DNA of 64,000 bases. It comes from Permianibacter aggregans. GTDB taxonomy: Bacteria; Pseudomonadota; Gammaproteobacteria; Enterobacterales; Permianibacteraceae. Under the pieces are notes generated by a model. It was not told the DNA's origin and did not search any database. It was given only the letters and a program-made list of their open reading frames with translations. Position numbers and translations under genes: made by a program. The DNA is taken from contig NZ_CP037953.1 in the NCBI RefSeq assembly GCF_009756665.1, positions 1,054,001-1,118,000 on the forward strand, given 5' to 3'. Of this stretch, positions 29,444 through 39,428 are shown piece after piece (position 1 is the stretch's first letter; the number at the start of each line of letters is the position of its first letter).

Positions 29444-31957
29444 TCAGGTGGATTTGCGCGCCCGGTCATCGGCGGCTTTGCTGCGCCGGGTTGGCTCGGC
29501 TTCCAATGGATTTTCCGGCCAGTAATGTTTCGGGTATTGACCACGCATATCCTTGCGCACGTCCTGCCAGGCGTTTTGCCAAAAGCTCTGCAAATCCTGG
29601 GTAACGGCCAGCGGCCGACGCGCTGGCGACAGCAAATGCAACATGACCGGTACTCTGCCTTTCGCCAGCGTCGGCGTTTCCATTTGGCCAAACATTTCTT
29701 GCAATCGTACCGCCAATACCGGTGGGTGTTGGTCATAGTCAATCTTGACAGCGGTGCCGGTCGGCACGGTCAAATGCGTTGGCGCCATCGCATCGAGCCA
29801 GCGCATTGCCTCAAATTCGATCAAGGCACTGAGTGCGGGAAACACGTCAAGCTGTTGCAAATGCGCTTTGCGGGTAACGCCAGATAAAAACGGCGCCAGC
29901 CACTGCTCCAGTGTCGCCAGCAAATGCGCGTCACTGAGATCGGGCAAGCGATTTCTGTCACTGTCATCCAGCCCGGCCTGTTCGCGTAACCACTGCACCC
30001 GTTCCCGCAAACTTTTTGCTTTATCACCCCAGTGCAGCACCGACAAGCCAAGTGAACGAATGCCGGCGATCACCGCTGCTAATCGCGTCGCTTCGTTCAA
30101 GGTTACCGGCTTTTCACTGACAATCAGGGCTCCGATGCACTCCGCTTCGCGTGCCACCAGGGCGTCGGATTTTTCATCCCAAAAGCCTTCGATACGCGTT
30201 TCGATATGTGACGCCAATACGCTGCGCAGCAAGGATTCCTTGATCTCGGCCGCGAGAAAAATCCTTGCATCTTGACCAACGCCATCGACTTCGGCGACCG
30301 CCAGCCATTCGCATTTATTCAGCGGTGATCCATCCGGCAAACTTAAACCGACACCGGCGGCACTCTGGTAGCGCAGCGATTGTTTTTGCCGTTGTTTGCA
30401 AACGCGTTCCGGAAACGCCAACGCCAGTAAAGGCCCAATAAAGTCTTCGTCAGTCGCTGAATCTTCCGCACGCAGCATTTTCTTCAACCTTGCACTTTGC
30501 GCTCTGACTCGCTCCCGGGCGTTGCGATCGACAGCGCCGCCATGCTGCAAAGCCAACCAGCGCTGATGAAAGTCAACATCGCGAAAACCGACTTGCTGGC
30601 TGCGCAACAAATCGCGCTCCTCCAGCAGCGCGGCGATATCGCAAGCCAGACTGGTTTGCGAAAACTCACGCGCTTTCAGCAGCATATGGGCGTAGCGCGG
30701 ATGCACCGGCAATGCCGCCATTGTCTTGCCGTGCTCGGTCAAACGGAGCTCGTGATCGAGAGCTTGCAGGCGCTGCAATAAATCGCGCGCTTGCTGTAAA
30801 TGTGCAGCAGGCGGCGCATCAAGCAAGCGCAGCGTGGCAACATCGGTGACTCCCCATTGGGCGATTTCCAGCGCGAACGGCGCCAAATCGGTGCTCAGGA
30901 TTTCCGGCGTTGGAAAACGCGCCAGGGATTGCTGCTGGCTTTCGCTCCACAGCCGATAACAGACACCCGGTGCCGTGCGGCCGGCTCGACCGCGACGCTG
31001 CTCGGCGGTCGCTTGCGACAACATCGTCGTGACCAAACCGGACATGCCACGACGTGGATCGAATCGCGATTGCCGTGCCAAACCGGAATCGATGACGACG
31101 CGCACGCCATCAATGGTCAAACTGGTTTCAGCAATTGCCGTGGCCAAGATTATTTTGCGCCGGCCCTGTGCATCCGGTTTCAGCGCCGCCTGTTGGGCAC
31201 TGATGCTCGCTTCGCCAAACAGCGCATGAATCGCGACGCGCTCTTGCAGCAGTTCACGTAATGCCGTTTCAGCGCGGCGGATTTCCCGCTGGCCCGGCAG
31301 AAACACTAGCAAATCACCTTCTTGTTCATTCATTGCCCGTTGCGCAACGGCAACAATCGACTTCTCCAGCGGGTAATCGCTCGGACGAGGTGCGTAAAAT
31401 GTTTGCACCGGAAAGCTGCGACCGGAGCTGGCAATCACCGGGCAATCATTCAGCAGCGAAGCAACCGCGACGCCATCGAGCGTCGCTGACATGACCAGCA
31501 CGCGCAACTCATCGCGCAGTGCATCTTGCGCTTCCAGCGTCAATGCCAAGCCCAAATCGGCATGAATCGAGCGCTCGTGGAATTCATCGAAAATCACCAC
31601 CGACACGCCTTCGAGCGATGGGTCATCCTGCAACATCCGGGTCAGAATGCCTTCGGTGACGACTTCAATGCGCGTCGCTGAGGAGATTTTTGATTCGCCA
31701 CGAATTCGGTAGCCAACCTGTTGCCCGACCCGCTCGCCAAGCTGCGCCGCCATATACTCTGCGGCACGAATCGCCGCCAGCCGGCGCGGTTCCAGCATCA
31801 GGATTTTGCCCGGCGCGAAGGCGGCATCGGCAAGCAAAGCCAGCGGCACCCGCGTGGTTTTGCCGGCGCCCGGCTCGGCCGATAGCACGACATTGGGCTG
31901 TACGCGCAGTGCAGCCAATAATTCGGGCAGAACAGCATCTATCGGCAAAACGGACAT
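29444..31957 (-). CDS. hrpB: DEAH-box ATP-dependent helicase HrpB
   Basis: HrpB is an RNA helicase-like ATPase of uncertain cellular role. The 837 residues show Walker A GAGKTTRVPLAL near 31-42 and the DEFHERS box (a DEAH variant) near 125. VMSATLDG, the helicase C motifs ATAIAETSLTIDGVRVVIDSG and QRRGRAGRTAPGVCYRLW, and the HrpB-specific C-terminal domain are also seen. It stands alone, divergent from the metal-efflux operon. Confidence 0.95.
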   Translation of the reverse strand: MSVLPIDAVLPELLAALRVQPNVVLSAEPGAGKTTRVPLALLADAAFAPGKILMLEPRRLAAIRAAEYMAAQLGERVGQQVGYRIRGESKISSATRIEVVTEGILTRMLQDDPSLEGVSVVIFDEFHERSIHADLGLALTLEAQDALRDELRVLVMSATLDGVAVASLLNDCPVIASSGRSFPVQTFYAPRPSDYPLEKSIVAVAQRAMNEQEGDLLVFLPGQREIRRAETALRELLQERVAIHALFGEASISAQQAALKPDAQGRRKIILATAIAETSLTIDGVRVVIDSGLARQSRFDPRRGMSGLVTTMLSQATAEQRRGRAGRTAPGVCYRLWSESQQQSLARFPTPEILSTDLAPFALEIAQWGVTDVATLRLLDAPPAAHLQQARDLLQRLQALDHELRLTEHGKTMAALPVHPRYAHMLLKAREFSQTSLACDIAALLEERDLLRSQQVGFRDVDFHQRWLALQHGGAVDRNARERVRAQSARLKKMLRAEDSATDEDFIGPLLALAFPERVCKQRQKQSLRYQSAAGVGLSLPDGSPLNKCEWLAVAEVDGVGQDARIFLAAEIKESLLRSVLASHIETRIEGFWDEKSDALVAREAECIGALIVSEKPVTLNEATRLAAVIAGIRSLGLSVLHWGDKAKSLRERVQWLREQAGLDDSDRNRLPDLSDAHLLATLEQWLAPFLSGVTRKAHLQQLDVFPALSALIEFEAMRWLDAMAPTHLTVPTGTAVKIDYDQHPPVLAVRLQEMFGQMETPTLAKGRVPVMLHLLSPARRPLAVTQDLQSFWQNAWQDVRKDMRGQYPKHYWPENPLEAEPTRRSKAADDRARKST

Positions 31958-32086
31958 CGGTTGGGTGAGGACAGTGGCAAAGGGTCGCCATTATGACGTG
32001 AATCCAGCCACCATTAATCGGTAACATCGGCTTATTGGCCAAATCAGTGTTGTCCTTGCCCCATGGCAAGGCCTACACTTGCCGCC

Positions 32087-32479
32087 ATGCGAAAAATGAT
32101 GCTGATTCTGCTGCTGCTCGTGCTGGTGCCCCGTTATGTCGGCGCCGGCGTTACGCATTGGCTCAATTGTCAGCCATCAGAGACCGCCACCAGCCATCAT
32201 TCAGCGAGCCACGATGTCGAACCCCATCACGCGATGCACGGCGATGGTGAGCATCAGGGCCACCACGCCGAGCCTGATGAGCGTTCATCAGACCTCAGTG
32301 CAGATTCGCTCTGCCAGCATTGCGACGATTGCAGCGACCATTGCTCGGCCCTGCTTTTACAAGCCAGTCTCAATGGCCGCTTGTCGATCCGGCATGATTT
32401 GCAAATCGGCAGTACGCCATTCGACACCCCTTCCCGCCCGGAACTGATCTCCCGCCCCCCCAGGCTCCTGCACGTGTAA
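32087..32479 (+). CDS. His-rich exported protein, CzcI-like
   Basis: The 130-residue product has a signal peptide (MRKMMLILLLLVLVPRYVGAG). A His-rich middle follows (SHHSASHDVEPHHAMHGDGEHQ, interrupted), with a CQHCDDCSDHC cluster. Small proteins of this kind (CzcI or DUF2946-type) lead cation-efflux operons, where they may sense or buffer metal in the periplasm. It is the first gene of the efflux operon, 57 bases before the outer-membrane component. Function is by analogy. Confidence 0.65.
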   Translation: MRKMMLILLLLVLVPRYVGAGVTHWLNCQPSETATSHHSASHDVEPHHAMHGDGEHQGHHAEPDERSSDLSADSLCQHCDDCSDHCSALLLQASLNGRLSIRHDLQIGSTPFDTPSRPELISRPPRLLHV

Positions 32480-32536
32480 TCAAGACCGTCGTGCGCCTGG
32501 CGCACGGCGAGGTTGACCACTAGCCAAGAGCTGACC

Positions 32537-33745
32537 ATGAAATTTACCCATTATTTATGGCTGCTGCCGGCGCTATTCAGCATCGCGTTGCAAGCCGAAA
32601 CCCCTGAAAACGCTCGCTTTGACCAGGCGCTCAGCGCCTATTGGCAGCGCCATCCCCAAGCCCAGGCACTAGCCGAGCACCAATTGGCTGCCGATGCTGA
32701 ACTCGACAGCGCCCGGCGCTGGCTTGGCGACCGTCCATCGCTGACACTCGGTCGTATAGAGAACGGCGACGGCAGTGAAACGGAAACCGAATTCGAACTG
32801 GAATTGCCGCTGCCAATCGCGCGCGGCGCCCGCATCGACCAAAGCCAGGCACGTGGCAAGGCGCTGGCCGCTGAAGCGCAATATTTGAAACTGCAAATGG
32901 CGGCCGAATTGCTGCGCGCCGATGCGGAATTGCGTGCTCAGTTTCAACGCCAAACGCTGGCCGCTCAGCGCACACAAAGTGCCCGCCGCTTGGCGGAAAA
33001 TGCTGCCCGCCGCGCCAACGCCGGCGAGCTGGCGCAAGCCGATTTATGGACCATCGAAGCGGAGCAACTGGCTGCCGAACAGGCCCTATTGCAAGCCGAA
33101 CAGGCTTTGGCCGACGCTCAACAGCGTTGGCAGCAGCTGACTGGCCAGCGATTGACGGCGTTACCGCCACCGCTTGCCGTTATCCCGACAGCAAGCGATG
33201 CCGAGCGCACACCGGCGGAGCACCCGGCGCTGCAACAACTGGCTGCCGAGCATCAGCGCAACAGCGCCGCGCTGCGCGCAGAGAAAGACGGTTGGCTGCA
33301 AGGTAGCGCCTTGGCGCTGCAATACCGACGTGAAGAATTGTCGCCATTCGGCGAAAAAGAAAACTTCGCCGGTATCGCCTTTTCTATGCCGTTGCCGTTT
33401 GGCGCACCGCGCCGCGCCGCTATCGCCGAGGCGCGCGCCGAACAACGACAAAGCGAACTGCAATTTCAGCAACGAGAACGCGAATTGACGCTGGCCATCG
33501 AGCGAGCACAACAACGCCTGAACGCACTGCAACGCGAACAAGCGCTGCTGCAAAAGCGTCAGCAACTCACAGCGCAAGCGTTGGCCTTGGCCGAAAAAGC
33601 CTTTGAACTGGGCGAACAAAGTCTCGCCGAATTCCTGCTCACCCAAACCCGCGCTTACGACACCGAAGCCGACGCCATTAGCTTCACGCAACAACAACAA
33701 CAGGCCTATGCCGACTTAATCGAAGCGCAAGGATTTTTGCCATGA
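32537..33745 (+). CDS. Outer-membrane efflux protein, CzcC/CusC type
   Basis: This TolC-family protein (402 residues) forms the outer-membrane channel of a tripartite efflux pump. It has a signal peptide ending near LQA and two long alpha-helical hairpin regions rich in Ala, Gln and Glu (for example RLAENAARRANAGELAQADL). That is typical of the periplasmic tunnel. ATGA overlap with the adaptor gene shows a single operon. Confidence 0.85.
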   Translation: MKFTHYLWLLPALFSIALQAETPENARFDQALSAYWQRHPQAQALAEHQLAADAELDSARRWLGDRPSLTLGRIENGDGSETETEFELELPLPIARGARIDQSQARGKALAAEAQYLKLQMAAELLRADAELRAQFQRQTLAAQRTQSARRLAENAARRANAGELAQADLWTIEAEQLAAEQALLQAEQALADAQQRWQQLTGQRLTALPPPLAVIPTASDAERTPAEHPALQQLAAEHQRNSAALRAEKDGWLQGSALALQYRREELSPFGEKENFAGIAFSMPLPFGAPRRAAIAEARAEQRQSELQFQQRERELTLAIERAQQRLNALQREQALLQKRQQLTAQALALAEKAFELGEQSLAEFLLTQTRAYDTEADAISFTQQQQQAYADLIEAQGFLP

Positions 33746-35343
33746 ACCGTCTGAATGTTTCCACTTTGATCTTGACGCTGGTGTTAAGCGCCACCTCGGT
33801 TTTTGGCCATGGCGGTGAAGAACACAGTCACGGCGACGAAACGCCGGCGACCAGCACCGCCAACACCAGCGCCCGATTGGCACTGGAAGGCGAGCAACTG
33901 GAGGCCGTGCTGGTTTACAGCGAAACGCCCTGGCAGTTGTACCTCGATGATCGCGATCGCAACGCCCCCGTTGATGCCGAGTTAAACATCGATCTCGACG
34001 GCCAAACTCTCGCTGTCGAGCGCGTCGACAATGGCAGCTATCAACTCGCGGTGCCGGAAAACTCGCTGGGTAAACACAGCATCGTCATTGCCGTCACCAG
34101 CGAACAGTACAACGAACTGCTGCTCGCTGACTTTACCGTCAGTGCCGATCAGGAAGCCGCTCACCAACACTGGTCATGGTGGTGGTTGACACTATTGCTT
34201 GTGCCGCTCGCTGGCTGGCTATTCTGGCGCAAACGCCAAGCGGCAACGGCGGTGCTGATCATGACATTTGTTGGCGCTTCAACCGACGGTTTTGCCCATG
34301 GCGATGAGCAACACAGCCACGAATCAGAACTACCGACGACGCTTGGCAGCGCCAGCCCAATGCGCTTGCCCGATGGACAATTGTTTGTACCGAAGCCCAG
34401 CCAACGGCTGATGAATGTACGCACGGAAAAAACTGCTCTTGATAGCCACACATTAAGTTATCGACTGAACGCACAAGTGATTGCCGACCCGAGCGGCAGC
34501 GGGCTGGTGCAAGCGACGCAAACCGGTCGCGTGTTGCCGGCAGGAAAGCGCTTGCCGCAGCTGGGGGCCGAAGTCAAAGCCGGCGCTGTGCTCGCTTACC
34601 TTGAACCAGTGTTGAGCCAGGGCGAGCGCGCCTCCTTGCAGGCCGAACACGCGCAAGTGCAAAGCCAATTGCAATTGGCGGAACAGCGCTGGCAACGGCT
34701 GCAACAGATTCGCGATAGTGTGCCACGCAAAGAATGGGAAGCAGCACAGGCCGACGTCGACGCACTGCGCGTGCATGCCACCAGCCTGCAGCAATCGCTG
34801 CACGCAAAACTGCCGCTAACGGCACCGGTCAGTGGCGTTATCAGCGACGTGAAAATCGTTGCCGGCGCCATAGCCGACACCGGCCAGACGTTGTTCGAAA
34901 TCGTCACACCGAAAGCGTTTTTGGTCGAAGCCCTGGCGTTCGATGAAGCGATGGCTGCGCAAATCAAAGATGCGGTGTTTGTGCATCAGGGCAATGAATA
35001 CGCGCTGAGTTTTATTGGCGCTGGTCGCAAGCTGCGTGATCAAGCCGTGCCAGTGCAATTTCGCTTGCGGGAACCGGCCGAGCGCTTGAGCGTGGGTGCC
35101 ATTGGTTCGGCGCTTGTGGTCAGTGGCCAGCAACAGTCCGGGGTACTGGTGCCGCAATCGGCGTTGCTGCGCGGCGATGATGGCCGGCAGATGCTGGTCA
35201 TCAAACTGGCGCCAGAAATTTTTGCGCTGCGGGCCGTTGAAGCGCAAGCGCAACCGAACGCCACGGCACTGGTTACCAGCGGCTTGCAAGGTGGTGAACG
35301 CGTTGTTGTCAGCGGCGCCAGTCTGCTGCAACAAGTGCGCTGA
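33742..35343 (+). CDS. Metal-efflux periplasmic adaptor with extra N-terminal module
   Basis: The C-terminal half (from about 200) is a CzcB/CusB-type membrane-fusion adaptor. A barrel-sandwich motif and coiled coil lie near 270-350, followed by LPLTAPVSGVISDVKIVAGA and the GVLVPQSALLRGDDG strand. The N-terminal part is unusual. A signal peptide leads into HGGEEHSHGDE (23-33) and a small beta domain. A membrane helix at about 144-162 ends in RKRQ. A second signal-peptide-like segment (167-185, ending DGFA) is followed by HGDEQHSHE. It looks like two exported proteins fused in frame; an internal ATG at 34261 could start the second. Confidence 0.85.
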   Translation: MNRLNVSTLILTLVLSATSVFGHGGEEHSHGDETPATSTANTSARLALEGEQLEAVLVYSETPWQLYLDDRDRNAPVDAELNIDLDGQTLAVERVDNGSYQLAVPENSLGKHSIVIAVTSEQYNELLLADFTVSADQEAAHQHWSWWWLTLLLVPLAGWLFWRKRQAATAVLIMTFVGASTDGFAHGDEQHSHESELPTTLGSASPMRLPDGQLFVPKPSQRLMNVRTEKTALDSHTLSYRLNAQVIADPSGSGLVQATQTGRVLPAGKRLPQLGAEVKAGAVLAYLEPVLSQGERASLQAEHAQVQSQLQLAEQRWQRLQQIRDSVPRKEWEAAQADVDALRVHATSLQQSLHAKLPLTAPVSGVISDVKIVAGAIADTGQTLFEIVTPKAFLVEALAFDEAMAAQIKDAVFVHQGNEYALSFIGAGRKLRDQAVPVQFRLREPAERLSVGAIGSALVVSGQQQSGVLVPQSALLRGDDGRQMLVIKLAPEIFALRAVEAQAQPNATALVTSGLQGGERVVVSGASLLQQVR

Positions 35344-35361
35344 AGGCAGGGAGCAAACGAC

Positions 35362-38300
35362 GTGTTCAATTTCATTGTTGAATCAAGTCTACGTCAGCGC
35401 CTGTTCGTGCTGATTGTGGCTCTGCTGCTGATGGTTGGCGGCTTTTACTCGGCGCGGCAACTGCCCGTTGATGTGTTTCCGGATTTGAATCGTCCAACCG
35501 TGACGGTGATGACCGAAGCGCCCGGCATGGCACCTGAAGAAGTCGAGCAGTTTGTCAGTTTTCCGCTGGAGTCGGCGCTAAACGGCATGCCCGGCGTTAC
35601 GCGTGTGCGTTCGGTTTCCGGCATTGGTTTGTCGGTCATTTATGTTGAGTTTGCCTGGGGCACCGACATTCTCGTCAACCGACAAATGGTTTCGGAGAAA
35701 CTGCAAGCCGCACGCGAGCAGTTGCCGGATGACGCCCATGCCCAGATGGGACCTATCGCGTCGATCATGGGCGAGATCATGCTGATTGCGCTGGCCGCCG
35801 ATGGTGCCGATGCGATGCGGGTGCGGGAAATCGCGGAATACGATTTGCGTCCACGTCTGCTCAGCATTCCCGGTATCGCACAAGTCATTCCAATTGGTGG
35901 CGAGGTGCGCGAGTTTCGCGTAACGCCAGACCCGCAGCGTTTGATGGCGCTGCAGATCCCGCTGGCTGAACTATCAGACAGCCTGAAGGATTTCGGTCAG
36001 AACACCAGCGGCGGCTTTCTCGACCAGGCCGGGCGCGAATACCTGATTCGTCATCAGGGGCGCAATACCTCGTTGGAAGATTTGCAGCGGCTGGTGGTCG
36101 CTCATCGTGACGAACATCCGGTGTTGTTAAAACAGGTGGCGGATGTGCAAATTGCCGCCAAACCGAAACGCGGTGATGCCAGTTTCAATGCCACACCGAG
36201 CGTGATTCTGTCAGTGCAAAAACAACCGGGTGCCGACACGCTGAGTCTGACGGCGGAAATCGAGAAAACCCTGGCCCAGTTCAATGCCCAGAAGCCGGAA
36301 GGTTTACGCGCAGCAGAAGTGTTGTTCCGCCAGGCCAGCTTTATCGATGCGTCAATTGACAACGTACAGGAAGCGCTTCGTGATGGCGCCGTTATGGTCA
36401 TGATCATTCTGGTCATGTTCCTGATGAGTGCACGCACCACCTTGATCTCGCTGCTGGCAATTCCGATGTCAATTGCGATGACGTTGATGGTGTTCAAGCT
36501 GATGAACCTGTCGCTGAACACGATGACACTCGGAGGCATTGCCATCGCGGTCGGCGAACTGGTCGATGATGCCGTCGTCGATGTCGAAAATATTTTACGG
36601 CGACTGCGACAAAAACTCGGCACCGAGCCGTTATTCGACATTGTTCGCGATGCCTCCATTGAAGTGCGTTCCGGCATCGTCTACGCGACGCTGATCGTCA
36701 TCCTGGTGTTTGTACCACTGTTCGCCCTGCCCGGCATCGAAGGCCGCTTGTTCATTCCACTGGGTATTGCCTATATCGTTTCGATTCTGGCCAGTTTGTT
36801 GGTGTCGATGACGGTAACACCGGTGCTGTCTTACTACCTGTTGCCAAAAATGAAACGTTTGCGGCATGGAGACAGTGCGCTGGTGCAATACTTAAAAAAA
36901 TGGGATGAAAAGCTATTGCACTGGAGCTTCGACCATCATCGGCCGCTGTTTACGGTCTCGATCGCGCTGGTGTTCGTTGCCGTTGCCGTCATTCCGTTTT
37001 TACCGCGCAGTTTCCTACCGCCGTTCAACGAAGGCACGCTGACCATTAATCTGCTGATGAAGCCCGGCGTGTCGCTGGAAGAGTCGAACCGGGTGGGCAC
37101 GTTGGCCGAACAATTGCTGCTGCAAATTCCCGAAGTGAAAAAAGTGGGGCGACGTACCGGCCGCGCCGAAATGGATGAACACGCCGAAGGCGTCCATTAC
37201 GGCGAAATCGATGTCGATTTGCAGGATCGGGAACGCCCGCGCGAAGCGGTGATTGCCGACATTCGCAACCGCCTGAACGCGCTGCCGGCCAGCATCAGCA
37301 TTGGCCAGCCGATTTCACACCGGCTCGATCATTTGCTGTCCGGTGTTCGTGCCGAAATCGCCATCAAGATCTTTGGTGAAGATCTGGATGCGCTGCGCAG
37401 TTTGGCGGAAAGCCTGCGCACACAACTGGCCAATGTCGATGGCCTGGTCGACCTGAGTGTCGAGCGCCAGGTGCGGGTGCCGCAGATCAAAGTGCAGCTG
37501 GATTATGAGCGTGCCGCTGCACTCGGCGTCACTCCGAGCCAGGTACTGCGCGCACTGGAGCAACTGGTTGGCGGCGAACGCGTCACTCAATTGATCGATG
37601 GCAATCGCCGTTACGATGTGGTCATTCGCGTTGACGATCGCTTCCGCAACGCCGATGGTTTATCGCAATTGCTGATTCCGGTCAAAGATGGCCACGTGCC
37701 GCTGTCAGAGCTGGCACAGATTATCGAAACCGACGGCCCGAACCAGATTGGTCGCGAACAAAGCCGGCGCCGGATTATCTTGTCGGCCAATACTCAGGAT
37801 CGAGCCATTTCCGATGTCATGGTCGATGTGCAAAACGTCATCGATAACTTCAGCTTGCCCGAGCGTTACAGCATCGCCTTGGAAGGGCAATTTCAGGCGC
37901 AGCAACAAGCCACGAGTTTGATTTCGCTGTTGTCGGTGATTTCGTTTCTGCTGATCTTTCTGGTGCTGTACAGCCGCTATCACTCTGGCCGTTTGGCGCT
38001 GCTGATCATGGCCAATATTCCGATGGCGCTGGTCGGCAGTGTTGTCGCGCTCTGGCTCAGTGGCCAGCCGTTATCGGTGGCCAGCTTGATTGGGTTCATC
38101 ACACTGGCCGGCATCAGTGCCCGTAACGGCATTCTGAAAATCAGCCATTACTTGCACCTGATGCAGCATGAAGGCGAACGTTTTGATCAGTACATGATCG
38201 TGCGCGGTTCGTTGGAACGCCTGACGCCGGTATTGATGACGGCGCTGACGGCCGCGTTTGCCTTGATCCCACTGGTGCTTTCCTCCGGTGATCCGGGCAA

Positions 38301-38448
38301 GGAAATCCTGCATCCGGTCGCCGTGGTGATTTTTGGCGGCCTGATCAGCTCGACCTTGCTCGACACCATTGTGACGCCGGTCGCCTATTGGCGCTGGGGC
38401 GAGAACGCCTCGAAAACTTTTTTGCAACAATCCACTCCAACCCCCTAA
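35362..38448 (+). CDS. Heavy-metal RND efflux pump, CusA/CzcA family
   Basis: This inner-membrane proton antiporter (1028 residues, GTG start with GGGAG upstream) exports metal ions through the adaptor and channel encoded just before it. RND hallmarks are seen: LPVDVFPDLNRPTVTV after the first helix, two large periplasmic loops and twelve helices. TM4 reads GGIAIAVGELVDDAVVDVEN. The Asp and the following Glu needed for proton relay are kept. The CzcA-type first Asp of this helix is replaced by Ala as in CusA. The metal is not certain; Cu/Ag or divalent cations are both possible. Confidence 0.9.
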   Translation: MFNFIVESSLRQRLFVLIVALLLMVGGFYSARQLPVDVFPDLNRPTVTVMTEAPGMAPEEVEQFVSFPLESALNGMPGVTRVRSVSGIGLSVIYVEFAWGTDILVNRQMVSEKLQAAREQLPDDAHAQMGPIASIMGEIMLIALAADGADAMRVREIAEYDLRPRLLSIPGIAQVIPIGGEVREFRVTPDPQRLMALQIPLAELSDSLKDFGQNTSGGFLDQAGREYLIRHQGRNTSLEDLQRLVVAHRDEHPVLLKQVADVQIAAKPKRGDASFNATPSVILSVQKQPGADTLSLTAEIEKTLAQFNAQKPEGLRAAEVLFRQASFIDASIDNVQEALRDGAVMVMIILVMFLMSARTTLISLLAIPMSIAMTLMVFKLMNLSLNTMTLGGIAIAVGELVDDAVVDVENILRRLRQKLGTEPLFDIVRDASIEVRSGIVYATLIVILVFVPLFALPGIEGRLFIPLGIAYIVSILASLLVSMTVTPVLSYYLLPKMKRLRHGDSALVQYLKKWDEKLLHWSFDHHRPLFTVSIALVFVAVAVIPFLPRSFLPPFNEGTLTINLLMKPGVSLEESNRVGTLAEQLLLQIPEVKKVGRRTGRAEMDEHAEGVHYGEIDVDLQDRERPREAVIADIRNRLNALPASISIGQPISHRLDHLLSGVRAEIAIKIFGEDLDALRSLAESLRTQLANVDGLVDLSVERQVRVPQIKVQLDYERAAALGVTPSQVLRALEQLVGGERVTQLIDGNRRYDVVIRVDDRFRNADGLSQLLIPVKDGHVPLSELAQIIETDGPNQIGREQSRRRIILSANTQDRAISDVMVDVQNVIDNFSLPERYSIALEGQFQAQQQATSLISLLSVISFLLIFLVLYSRYHSGRLALLIMANIPMALVGSVVALWLSGQPLSVASLIGFITLAGISARNGILKISHYLHLMQHEGERFDQYMIVRGSLERLTPVLMTALTAAFALIPLVLSSGDPGKEILHPVAVVIFGGLISSTLLDTIVTPVAYWRWGENASKTFLQQSTPTP

Positions 38449-38467
38449 CTGTTCAATGAGGTAGATC

Positions 38468-38950
38468 ATGAAAACCTTGAAACTCGCTACGTTATTTGCC
38501 GGCCTGGCGCTGCTGCCAACGGCGCACGCGCATGATGACAATTGGCTCGATCAACAAACCGCGCCGAATGGAGGTCAACTCCGAATGGCTGGGCTCTATC
38601 ATATGGAGCTGGTGGTCAAAGGCGATCAGCTGGATTTGTTTTTGACTGATCATGCCGACAATAAGCAAACCGCCGATGGCGCCAGCGCGCACGTGACGCT
38701 GTTGGCCGACAAGAAAGTGCAGAAAGTGGATCTGAAACCGGCCGGTGACAATCGCCTGAGCGCCAAAGGCAAATTTCCGACCAGTGCGGACTTGCAGGCC
38801 GTGGTCGTGTTGACGCCGGGCAAAGGTGAGAAAGTGCAAGCCAAGTTCACCCCGTTCAAAAAAGCGAAAGTCAGCGACCATCATCAGCACGATCACAGCC
38901 ATGAAAAACCGGAACACAGCCATAGCCACGATCACGACCACAAACACTGA
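38468..38950 (+). CDS. Periplasmic protein with His-rich tail
   Basis: The 160-residue product has a signal peptide ending in THAHA-like sequence, a small beta domain and a C-terminal tail dense in His and Asp (HHQHDHSHEKPEHSHSHDHD). It lies 19 bases after the efflux pump with GAGGT before the ATG. A periplasmic metal-binding or metal-delivery role for the pump is inferred from the tail and operon; no family name is assigned. Confidence 0.75.
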   Translation: MKTLKLATLFAGLALLPTAHAHDDNWLDQQTAPNGGQLRMAGLYHMELVVKGDQLDLFLTDHADNKQTADGASAHVTLLADKKVQKVDLKPAGDNRLSAKGKFPTSADLQAVVVLTPGKGEKVQAKFTPFKKAKVSDHHQHDHSHEKPEHSHSHDHDHKH

Positions 38951-38962
38951 AAAGGACTGCAT

Positions 38963-39388
38963 ATGAACAAGGGAGTTTTTGCGCTGCTGCTGAGCTGCGC
39001 AAGTGTTGCCGTGTTAGCCGACGCGGCCGCTACCGTTGAACAATTTCATCAGGCGTTATCCGCTGGTGAACGCGACAAGGCGCTGACGTTTCTGGATGAC
39101 AACGTGATGATTTATGAATCGGGCCATAAGGAGAAATCCAAGGCTGAATACGCGTCTCATCACCTTGATTCCGATATCGCATTCAGCCGCGAGGTAGCCC
39201 GCAAAGTAACTTCAACCCAACGCATTAGCCATGGCAACTACGAAACCGTGTTGCAGGAAACCGAAAGCAGCGGTAGCTACAAAGGTAAAGCGGTGCATTT
39301 GGTTGGACTGGAAACCATGTTGCTGAAGAAAACCGATGATGGCTGGAAGATTCAGCATATTCACTGGTCTTCACGAAAAGCGCATTAA
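38963..39388 (+). CDS. Exported SnoaL/DUF4440-like protein
   Basis: The 141 residues comprise a signal peptide (MNKGVFALLLSCASVAVLA) and an NTF2-like fold of the DUF4440/SnoaL type. FHQALSAGERDKALTFLDDNVMIYESGH near the start and GWKIQHIHWSSRK at the end are typical. It is the last gene of the metal-efflux operon, 12 bases after the His-rich protein. Several histidines near the C-terminus might bind metal. The role is unknown. Confidence 0.7.
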   Translation: MNKGVFALLLSCASVAVLADAAATVEQFHQALSAGERDKALTFLDDNVMIYESGHKEKSKAEYASHHLDSDIAFSREVARKVTSTQRISHGNYETVLQETESSGSYKGKAVHLVGLETMLLKKTDDGWKIQHIHWSSRKAH

Positions 39389-39402
39389 ATCAGCACCCTA
39401 CC

Positions 39403-39428
39403 CGCCCTCTCCTGACAAGGAGAGGGCG
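39403..39428. repeat. Perfect palindrome after efflux operon
   Basis: CGCCCTCTCCT and AGGAGAGGGCG form an 11-base perfect stem with a GACA loop. There is no T-run, so it may be a dispersed intergenic repeat or a weak terminator. Similar CCCTCTCC palindromes occur at 44113 and 48028. Confidence 0.6.
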
